A stretch of DNA of 64,000 bases, from assembly GCA_946403545.1 (NCBI GenBank), contig CAMJAG010000001.1, forward strand, positions 10,350 through 74,349. The letters are read 5' to 3'. Shown here piece by piece: positions 27,154 to 33,720 of this stretch; the first letter of the stretch is position 1, and each line of letters opens with the position of its first letter. The translations under genes were made by a program, and so were the position numbers. Source of the stretch: an uncultured Caryophanales bacterium. GTDB taxonomy: Bacteria; Bacillota_I; Bacilli_A; RFN20; CAG-826. The notes under the pieces were generated by a model. It was not told the origin of the DNA. It worked only from the letters and a program-made list of their open reading frames with translations, and searched no databases.

Positions 27154-28836
27154 TTAGTTGCCTCCATGAACTGCGTCCACTGCTGCTACAATTTTTGCAT
27201 CATCGTAGAAGTCATCATATTCCACTTTATAATCTGGGTCTAAACCATCCTCAATCGGAAGATATAAGTTCTTTCCGTTTTCCTTTTTAACATATCTTAA
27301 TGTCATAGTAGATGAGATGGTTAATGCTGTTCCGTCCGCTAAAACGGTAGGCATAACAGCGCACATTCCACCACCAGATTGTTTGCCAATAATCTTTGCA
27401 ATTCCTTGCTCTTTTACAATAGAAACCGCTAAATTTGCTGCAGAGAATGTATTTTCTCCCGCTAATATTGTCCAAGTGTAATCGTTATAAGCATCACCTT
27501 CATATTTGCCATCTTCATCAGTGTCAATTAAGAATCCTGCTCTTTCATAAGTGTTATTTAAAGTATTGTAAATAGAATAGAAAACATCATCATCTGTCAT
27601 AAAGCCTAAGAATCTAATTAAGGCGGCAAGATTACCACCACCATTAAGTGATAAGTCTACAACAATATCTTTAACTTCATCATGGGCTTTAATTCTAGTC
27701 ATGCAATATTGCATCAATTTATATGTATCATATTGCCATGCTGAAGCACTATTGAGTTGATCTTTAGTGCCTGTAACAAAGCTATCAAATGTAATAATTG
27801 CAGTATCTCCAGAGAATCTTACAGGATTTCTTTCAGGATTAATTTCTGCAATATTTCTTTTAGCAGTTAAATCATTTTTTAAATTGAAGTATGTATTCCA
27901 CTTTGTTCCTCTTCTAGCTAACGGAACGGTTGTGGAATCATCTCTATCCATATAATAAGTTCCAAAATCCACTCTTGAGTGGAGATCGTTTAATGTTTTA
28001 AATACAAAGTCAGTTATTCCTCTATAGTTATTTGCACCAACAGGAGATGTAATTAACGCTTTTGTGTTTGCGTCAATATAATCAATAGCCTTTGTATATC
28101 CTTTAATTTCTTTTAGACCATAGAAATAATCTAATAAGAATGCTAATGAACTCAAAGTAGCGTTACTAACATCTTCAGGAATCTCAGTTCCACACATAGG
28201 AGTGGTAAGTTTAATTAAAGTCGTTGCTTGAGCATCGCTTACTTCTCCAAACGCTCCATAAAGTTTATCTCCATTAAAGAAAACATTGTAATAATTTTGA
28301 CTACAGAAAAGTATATTAGCGATCACTAAAGGCAGTAAAACCTTATTATTTTCATATTTAATATCAAATCCATAATCACTTAATTTAAAGTTAAGTTGTC
28401 TAATTTGAGAAGCGTCAGATTCATCTTTATTTTGTTTAAAATTAGCACTATAGTCAGTGGATAAAGATGTCATTGCAATTATGTTAAAGAATTGGCTATC
28501 TCCACGAATAACATCATTTTCCCAATCAATCTCAATAGCGCCATAGATTAAGAATGACATCATCATCTTCTTTTCATTAATATCTTTTTTAATACTAATA
28601 TAATCAGAAATTAAATATCCTCTTAAATCTTTAACAAACTTTGCAATATCTACATAAGGAACATTACCTCCATCAGGAAAGAATAATTTCATCCTCTTTG
28701 TAGTTATTTGAAAATCAGGTGAAAGATTTTGAAAATAATATGTCTTTGCATTTTTGTCTAATAATGAACATCCAGTAGCCGCTAGACAAGACGCTACTAG
28801 AGGTAATAATGTAAATAATTTAATTCTCTTTTTCAT
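27154..28836 (-). CDS. S41 (C-terminal processing-like) peptidase lipoprotein
   Basis: A 560-residue lipoprotein (signal ending AATGC, Cys23). The C-terminal S41 domain has IVVDLSLNGGGN, GENTFSAAN with the probable catalytic Ser (about 463) and IIGKQSGGG with the Lys (about 484). No PDZ domain is evident. The N-terminal 300 residues are unlike the usual CtpA arrangement. It probably cleaves peptides at the cell surface. No ribosome site is seen; TATAAT ends nine bases before the ATG. Confidence 0.87.
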   Translation of the reverse strand: MKKRIKLFTLLPLVASCLAATGCSLLDKNAKTYYFQNLSPDFQITTKRMKLFFPDGGNVPYVDIAKFVKDLRGYLISDYISIKKDINEKKMMMSFLIYGAIEIDWENDVIRGDSQFFNIIAMTSLSTDYSANFKQNKDESDASQIRQLNFKLSDYGFDIKYENNKVLLPLVIANILFCSQNYYNVFFNGDKLYGAFGEVSDAQATTLIKLTTPMCGTEIPEDVSNATLSSLAFLLDYFYGLKEIKGYTKAIDYIDANTKALITSPVGANNYRGITDFVFKTLNDLHSRVDFGTYYMDRDDSTTVPLARRGTKWNTYFNLKNDLTAKRNIAEINPERNPVRFSGDTAIITFDSFVTGTKDQLNSASAWQYDTYKLMQYCMTRIKAHDEVKDIVVDLSLNGGGNLAALIRFLGFMTDDDVFYSIYNTLNNTYERAGFLIDTDEDGKYEGDAYNDYTWTILAGENTFSAANLAVSIVKEQGIAKIIGKQSGGGMCAVMPTVLADGTALTISSTMTLRYVKKENGKNLYLPIEDGLDPDYKVEYDDFYDDAKIVAAVDAVHGGN

Positions 28837-28845
28837 ATTGAAATT

Positions 28846-28874
28846 ATTATACGATATCTGTATTTATTTATAAA
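28846..28874 (-). promoter_or_regulatory. Promoter of the S41 peptidase gene
   Basis: TTTATA and TATAAT on the minus strand with a 17-base spacer. The -10 ends nine bases before the ATG, so the predicted transcript starts within about three bases of the start codon (near-leaderless). Confidence 0.65.
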
Positions 28875-28881
28875 TAAGTAA

Positions 28882-28900
28882 GAGGACAAATCATGTCCTC
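28882..28900. terminator. Hairpin between two divergent promoters
   Basis: GAGGAC / GTCCTC with a 7-base loop. Only a weak T-containing tract follows on the minus strand. It lies between the S41 promoter and the structured RNA and may insulate them. Confidence 0.4.
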
Positions 28901-29452
28901 ACACTACTTATTGACATATATATAAAATGAAAGAGCATTGGAACCCAGTGAAGTCATCTTGCTGATGGCTGGGGCCCAACCAAAAGAGAAGGATATTCGG
29001 GATACTGAATATCTAACAAGACCTGTTTATCAGGTATTCCGGGATTAAAATACCGCTTTGGTTGGTGGCGCATAATGCTCTTCGATGTAAGTAGACACCC
29101 GAGTAGGCACTACAAGAGGCTCTGTAGCAATACATCCCACGATAAGATGTTAGTCTGAGAAACTAATATCTACGTTCTCAAAGAAAGTGTTTGGCTTGAT
29201 GGTAAGCAATTACCTATAACTACTTTGGTGGGCACTAGTAGGAGAATGCCAGCGAGTTTTGGATCTACGACAAGATAAAAAATATAGCTGAAGCTCTCTG
29301 AAAGTTGGAAGATGATGTAACTCTTCCCATGGTACGGTAGCAATACCCATTCCAGAAGTATTAGGGTCGCTCCCTCTTACTCAGCCTGGCGTGCATGTGT
29401 ACGAAAAACAAATTAGAGTAAGTTATGTATGGCGAAGGTCATCAATGTACAA

Positions 29453-29487
29453 AAAAGGTGGATTCTTATGACTCCACCATTTTTATT
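29453..29487 (+). repeat. Direct repeat flanking the tandem-TIR gene, copy 1
   Basis: This 35-base block recurs at 30355-30389 with two changes that lie opposite each other near the hairpin loop. The two copies bracket the promoter and gene of the tandem-TIR protein. Confidence 0.9.
29457..29487 (+). terminator. Terminator of the structured RNA (repeat copy 1)
   Basis: GGTGGA / TCCACC hairpin with inner TC/GA pairs, followed by ATTTTTATTT. A 35-base stretch including it (29453-29487) matches 30355-30389 at 33 positions. Confidence 0.9.
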
Positions 29488-29505
29488 TGTAGTATGAATG
29501 ACACA

Positions 29506-29520
29506 TGATAAAATGAATTC
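29506..29520 (+). promoter_or_regulatory. Extended -10 promoter of the tandem-TIR gene
   Basis: TGATAAAAT, an extended -10 (TGn plus TAAAAT), ends six bases before the ATG. With normal initiation the transcript would start at the ATG itself. No ribosome site and only a poor -35 are seen. Confidence 0.55.
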
Positions 29521-30351
29521 ATGAATAATGAAACAAATAAAAATGAATTAGAGAATGAGAAAGTTTATATTTTCATTTCGCATTCTCATAAAGATATAGA
29601 AAAAGTAAGAAAAATTAGAAATTATTTAGAGAGTCTTGATTGTGAACCAATTCTTTTCTTTTTAAAAAGCAAAGATGATGAAGATGAGATAATTCAACTT
29701 ATCAAAGACGAGATTGATGCTAGAGTTTGGTTTATTTATTGTAGATCTATAAATGCATCTAAATCTAAATGGGTTAATGATGAAGTAACATATGTTGAGC
29801 AAACAGGTAAAAACAACATAGTTATAGATATCGATGGATGCCTAGATGAAAATGGAGAATTAAAAAATAGCGTTAAAAATAAACTTAATGTCATTATTAA
29901 CGGATTTAGAAACTTACAACAATTGTATATTTCTTATTCACACAAAGACTCTGTTGAAGTTCTTCGTATTGTCCAGTTTTTAAAAAGATATGGTGTTGAT
30001 TTGTTTTATGATGACATGACACATTTTGGATCAGATTGGAAACATTCTATTCATAATCAAATTGTTAAATCGCCATATTTTCTGGTTTTTTTAAGCAAAC
30101 AATCCATTAATTCACATTTCATTTATGATGAAATAAAGCTAGCACAATACTTTAATAAAGAAATAATTCCCGTAATTCTTTATAACAATATTAACGATTA
30201 TTATTCAGTCATTGAATCAGATGTTTTCCAAAAGAATTTTGCATACTTTTTAGTCTGTGAATTCGATACTTCTAGTGATGTTCAATTCAAAGTGTCCTCA
30301 TTTAGACTGCTAAACACATTATTAGAGCATTTCTTTACGGATTTTGAATAA
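29521..30351 (+). CDS. Tandem TIR-domain protein
   Basis: A 276-residue soluble protein made of two TIR domains and little else. TIR 1 (about 14-125) starts VYIFISHSHKD and carries SKWVNDEV with Glu88; TIR 2 (about 134-270) starts LYISYSHKD and carries SHFIYDEI with Glu204. Both glutamates sit where NAD-cleaving TIRs have the catalytic residue, so both may be NADases or cyclic-ADP-ribose-type synthases. The gene lies alone between two near-identical terminators, next to the structured RNA. It probably belongs with the other TIR genes of this island. Confidence 0.88.
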   Translation: MNNETNKNELENEKVYIFISHSHKDIEKVRKIRNYLESLDCEPILFFLKSKDDEDEIIQLIKDEIDARVWFIYCRSINASKSKWVNDEVTYVEQTGKNNIVIDIDGCLDENGELKNSVKNKLNVIINGFRNLQQLYISYSHKDSVEVLRIVQFLKRYGVDLFYDDMTHFGSDWKHSIHNQIVKSPYFLVFLSKQSINSHFIYDEIKLAQYFNKEIIPVILYNNINDYYSVIESDVFQKNFAYFLVCEFDTSSDVQFKVSSFRLLNTLLEHFFTDFE

Positions 30352-30354
30352 AAG

Positions 30355-30389
30355 AAAAGGTGGATTCTCATGAGTCCACCATTTTTATT
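30355..30389. repeat. Direct repeat flanking the tandem-TIR gene, copy 2, with terminator
   Basis: The second copy of the 35-base block. It includes the hairpin GGTGGA / TCCACC and ATTTTTATT, ending the TIR gene and, from the other side, the convergent lipoprotein gene whose stop begins at 30388. Confidence 0.9.
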
Positions 30390-31605
30390 ATGTTCGAGTA
30401 ACTGAGAGGCTAACACTCCAAACATAATAGAACATACTTGATGCATTCGCCGTAGGATGGTTTAGATTTAGCATAGCTTCTTCTATAAATAATGCATCTG
30501 ATTTAGGTACTTTAATTGAGAAACTATCCAAATCCGCACCATTGTTACTTTCTAAATGTATCGGGGTTTTATATTGGTTATTGAGTATAAACGACCCATT
30601 GATCCAATTACATAACAGCAATAATTTTCTACCATAGTTATAGATATTAATCGTATATGTAATGTATTCAGTTGAAGATTCTGCGATCCATTCTTTTAAG
30701 TTAAATGGAAGTTTGTACTTCAATGATGCATTTGAGGAATAAGTGCTATTTATGGTTGCACTGTTATCTTCAAATGTACTTGTTACACGTAGGCCTGCAT
30801 AACTCTTATTAAGATTTATATATTTATATTCTTCTAATAATGCTTCAGTTCCTAAATAAAGTTTCATTGAAATAGGACTTATTTTTGCAGGTGCAGTTGA
30901 GATACAACCTTTTGGTCTAGAAACAGTGAATTTAATTCCTTTTAATATCTCTTCTTTATCTAATTTGTACATTCTATTGAAGACTGTGTAGTCATCATTT
31001 GAACGGAAGGTTCCACTATCAATTAAAGATATTGCAGTATCTAACCTATAATCAACCCAATTAAATGTGTTAATTCCTACTACACCTTCTTCTTTTTCAT
31101 AGTGGCTGAATTTTATAGTCAAATAACCAACTGATTCAGTGTGTTGGAGATAGTATTGATAGTCTTCACTAAGCTTTAATTCATATGATTTTGACTTATT
31201 AGAACAAGAGATGTCTACACTAGGAAAATTGAAGTCTATAATCTGAGCTTCATTAGTGTCCAAATAGTTTGCGTAAATGTTTTCTGGAAGTTCCACATTG
31301 TCATAAATTGCTTTGCCAGAGCGATCCACTAATTTCTTTGAATTTAAGTTTGGCTTTTCGAAACAACCCATAAAGAGTTTGTCCTTCTTCTCTGTAGGTT
31401 GATATTCGAAAGTATTTATGTATTGTATGGTATTTACTTCACCATCGTTTGCAATAACATTAACTTCCTTCCATGGAATTGGTTGTGGCTTATAATCCTC
31501 ATCTAAAATCGGACAATTTGTTTCCCCTTTCATAGAAAAGGAACATGCACTGATAGATAATAACGAGACTGCTGTTATGAGTATTAAGCTAATTTTTCTT
31601 TTCAT
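30388..31605 (-). CDS. Lipoprotein of unknown function
   Basis: The start at 31605 has GAGGAGG nine bases upstream. It gives 405 residues and a lipoprotein signal (MKRKISLILITAVSLLSISAC). The rest is beta-rich, with many Asn, Ser, Tyr and Thr, no catalytic motif and no recognised family. It lies within the TIR island but has an ordinary surface-lipoprotein make-up, so a role in the island is not indicated. Confidence 0.7.
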   Translation of the reverse strand: MKRKISLILITAVSLLSISACSFSMKGETNCPILDEDYKPQPIPWKEVNVIANDGEVNTIQYINTFEYQPTEKKDKLFMGCFEKPNLNSKKLVDRSGKAIYDNVELPENIYANYLDTNEAQIIDFNFPSVDISCSNKSKSYELKLSEDYQYYLQHTESVGYLTIKFSHYEKEEGVVGINTFNWVDYRLDTAISLIDSGTFRSNDDYTVFNRMYKLDKEEILKGIKFTVSRPKGCISTAPAKISPISMKLYLGTEALLEEYKYINLNKSYAGLRVTSTFEDNSATINSTYSSNASLKYKLPFNLKEWIAESSTEYITYTINIYNYGRKLLLLCNWINGSFILNNQYKTPIHLESNNGADLDSFSIKVPKSDALFIEEAMLNLNHPTANASSMFYYVWSVSLSVTRT

Positions 31606-31646
31606 AATTGAGATCCTCCTCAATTACAAAATATCACGAAAATAGG

Positions 31647-31892
31647 TTAAATACAATATCTATAGAATAAAAAGAAAGACACCCCGTCAAGGATGTCTAT
31701 TGCGGATACCTCGAAGATATCAGCGAAAGTATTGACTGTATCAAGATTCACTGTTCCTTCGTTTTCAATTCTGCGTAAGTTTCTTACTGAATATCCAACG
31801 CGGTCTGCTAGCTCTTCTTGAGTCCAGTTTCTACTTTTTCTTAGGTTCTTGATGGATGTACCAATCAAGCGTGAATCAATTAATGTTCTCAT
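31647..31892 (-). CDS. Xre-family HTH regulator with an internal terminator
   Basis: The start at 31892 (MRTLIDSRLIG) is preceded by GGGAGGT at seven bases; the 21 upstream codons include the site. The 81-residue product is one Cro/C1-type HTH (IKNLRKSRNWTQEELADRVGYSVRNLRRIENEG) with a short hydrophobic tail. The codons for DILDGVS FFLF form an intrinsic-terminator-like hairpin plus T-run at 31665-31698, inside the reading frame and ahead of the stop. It probably controls its own promoter and perhaps the TIR-methyltransferase unit upstream. Confidence 0.82.
   Translation of the reverse strand: MRTLIDSRLIGTSIKNLRKSRNWTQEELADRVGYSVRNLRRIENEGTVNLDTVNTFADIFEVSAIDILDGVSFFLFYRYCI
31665..31698 (-). 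terminator. Terminator-like hairpin inside the xre reading frame
   Basis: On the minus strand AGACATCC pairs with GGGTGTCT (one G-U-type mismatch zone), followed by TTTCTTTTTATT. The stop codon lies 16-18 bases farther on, so transcripts ending here would lack it. Confidence 0.6.
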
Positions 31893-31930
31893 AACTACTA
31901 CCTCCCAAATTGATCTGCTACCTATATTGA

Positions 31931-31942
31931 CAGGTTTTCCTG
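31931..31942. promoter_or_regulatory. Operator-like palindrome upstream of xre
   Basis: CAGGTTTTCCTG is a 12-base palindrome between a TTGACA (minus strand, 32001-32006; possible -10 TAAAGT after 17 bases) and the xre start. An autoregulatory Xre site is plausible. Confidence 0.45.
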
Positions 31943-32008
31943 AGTTTTGATTCACTAAGTAGTTTATGAGCGTATATACTTTAAATTATCCTACGATTGT
32001 TGTCAACA

Positions 32009-32260
32009 CTAATTGTCAGAAATTGATTCTGCAAGTTCTAATATTTGTACAAATGTTAAAGATTGAAGGTGTAGATACGCTTGAACAACAGCCAACTTAT
32101 ATTCAGTTCTATCTGTTGACCTAATAGCAATATCTCTAAACCTTCTAAATTCTACTCTTGTTTCTTGCTCTGTATCACTAAGGCATGTCATTACCATTTT
32201 ATTAGTTGCTTCTAAAGTAAGTTGCCTCAAATATTTTTTCTTAGCCTCAACATCAACCAT
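32009..32260 (-). CDS. Small helical protein of unknown function
   Basis: An 83-residue, apparently all-alpha and charged protein (KKKYLRQLTLEATNKMV; EFRRFRDIAIR; VVQAYLHLQSLTFVQILELAE). No family recognised. It starts eight bases after the stop of the TIR-methyltransferase gene, so the two are co-transcribed. A size this small beside a potentially toxic TIR protein would suit an inhibitor or immunity partner; that is inference only. Confidence 0.65.
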   Translation of the reverse strand: MVDVEAKKKYLRQLTLEATNKMVMTCLSDTEQETRVEFRRFRDIAIRSTDRTEYKLAVVQAYLHLQSLTFVQILELAESISDN

Positions 32261-32268
32261 ATAAATAC

Positions 32269-33621
32269 CTATTTCTTAAATCCTACACAAACAAAGCGGT
32301 TAACTGCGTACCAAAAATCATTTCTAGAGAAACGATATTGGAGTTGCGTTAACAAATCTTCCATTTCATTGAACTCTGCTTTAGTTTGCTCATTTTCGTT
32401 TGCGATTAATTGAGCTTTAAAATAATTCAATCTATAAGCAAAGCTTACTTTATAAAGACCTAATTTCTCTTCATAAGACATATGAGATGTTTCTGTAACA
32501 GTGCAATGCATTTTAACTTTGTTAAATCCTTCATGGACTAACCAAGAATAAAGTTTTCTACCATTGTTTCTATCAGACATTCCTTCAAGAGAATAAGATT
32601 TCTTTAAGACTTTTTCTATAAGCTCATCATCTCCATAAGAAATCTTACTGCCATCATCACTACCTCTAACAATAATCATTCCGCCTTTATTCATAAGAGC
32701 CTTTAAATTCTCTAATGCTTTTTCAGGATTTGTTAGATGATGGAGGACTAAGAAACAAGAAACAACATCAAAGCCTTTAATGCCCTTTTGCTTCATTATT
32801 CCCTGCATTTCCTCCATAAATGTTGGACTTTCAATATTTAATTGATAGAAAGAGAACTTACTATTTTTATTATTTTTATTTGCTTGTTCAATAGCACTTT
32901 CACTAATATCGATTCCCACTACTTTAGTGTATTTTGCTTTTCTAAAAGCTTGTCTAGTTACATATCCTTGAGCGCAACCAACATCTAGAACTGTGTAATT
33001 GTTTTTGTCTAAATACATGTCTAAAATGCGTTGGTTTTCATCATCATATCTAGATCCTTGGCTTTTTAATCTTTCTGATTCATTAGTGAAATCAAATTCA
33101 TAAATAGACCATCTTCCTTTGTAATCAATGCAATCTTTTGGTCTTGGTCTAGAAACTAAAAACCTATTAAACAATCTCTTTTGATAATCATTTACATCAA
33201 AAACATCACCAATTGGTTCACTATGACAATCTCTAATTGCGTCAATTTCCTTTGGTAACTTTTTTGGATAATTAACTTTATCTAAGAATAAAACTAGAAT
33301 ATTTAATCCTTCAGTTTTTAAAGCGGTTTCTATTTCTTGTCTAACCCAGTCATCTTTTTTAAATATTCTCTTAGAAAATGTATCTGGAGTTACAAGAAGA
33401 ATAAAGTCTTTGGAATTATGGATTGCATTAGTTAACTGAGGTGGAAACATACCACCTTGAATTGATACCTTATCAAAGAAACTTAGATAACCATTATCCA
33501 TCAAATTTCTATATAAAAGATACGTTGGATATAATCCATCACTTCTTCTATATGAAATGAAAACATCATATATAAAATCTTTTCTCTTAATTTGAGTGTT
33601 TTTATTAATTTCTTCAGGCAT
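32269..33621 (-). CDS. TIR domain fused to SAM-dependent methyltransferase
   Basis: A 450-residue fusion. Residues 15-155 are a TIR domain: YDVFISYRRSDG, FFDKVSIQGG, LLVTPDTF and DDWVRQEIETAL with Glu96 in the catalytic position. Residues about 185-345 are a class I methyltransferase: motif I VLDVGCAQGY (211-220), VVGIDIS, and FDVVSCFLVLHHL. A C-terminal helical part (about 365-450) follows. TIR domains cut NAD; the methyltransferase target is unknown. A TIR-methyltransferase chain is uncommon in my knowledge. The gene is divergent from the TrkA/RyR membrane gene, with a 99-base shared control region. Confidence 0.87.
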   Translation of the reverse strand: MPEEINKNTQIKRKDFIYDVFISYRRSDGLYPTYLLYRNLMDNGYLSFFDKVSIQGGMFPPQLTNAIHNSKDFILLVTPDTFSKRIFKKDDWVRQEIETALKTEGLNILVLFLDKVNYPKKLPKEIDAIRDCHSEPIGDVFDVNDYQKRLFNRFLVSRPRPKDCIDYKGRWSIYEFDFTNESERLKSQGSRYDDENQRILDMYLDKNNYTVLDVGCAQGYVTRQAFRKAKYTKVVGIDISESAIEQANKNNKNSKFSFYQLNIESPTFMEEMQGIMKQKGIKGFDVVSCFLVLHHLTNPEKALENLKALMNKGGMIIVRGSDDGSKISYGDDELIEKVLKKSYSLEGMSDRNNGRKLYSWLVHEGFNKVKMHCTVTETSHMSYEEKLGLYKVSFAYRLNYFKAQLIANENEQTKAEFNEMEDLLTQLQYRFSRNDFWYAVNRFVCVGFKK

Positions 33622-33720
33622 ATTCAGTCCTCTTATTTATTAATTTTATAATAAAATAAAGAAAAATACTTTAATATGATAATATAAGAGTGAAGTATAT
33701 TTACGTGAGGTATTAAACAT

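Larger units (their letters stand above)
28932..29488 (+). ncRNA. Large structured noncoding RNA, ROOL-like candidate
   Basis: A 683-base gap with no credible ORF on either strand is full of complementary segments. Pairings read directly: AGAGCATT (28932) with AATGCTCT (29074); CCAACCAAA (28976) with TTTGGTTGG (29057); GATATTC / GAATATC (28992/29007); ACCTG / CAGGT (29021/29031); CTACA / TGTAG near 29110-29127; AGATGTTAGT with ACTAATATCT (29145/29162). TATAAA at 28921 is a likely -10, and a strong terminator ends it at 29487. The sequence is richer in G and C than its surroundings. Length (about 550 nt), isolation and multi-helix layout fit the ROOL class from rumen bacteria and phages. The identity is inference from size and layout only. 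RNase P, tmRNA and group II intron signatures were not found. Confidence 0.72.

Noticed and set aside
28932..29488. RNase P RNA, tmRNA or a group II intron in the structured region
   Set aside because: The conserved RNase P core, tmRNA ends and tag frame, and intron domain V were looked for and not seen; no intron-encoded reverse transcriptase is present.
30388..31605. The lipoprotein in the TIR island as a defence component
   Set aside because: It has a normal lipoprotein signal and ordinary surface-protein composition, is monocistronic, and shares no operon with TIR or RyR genes.
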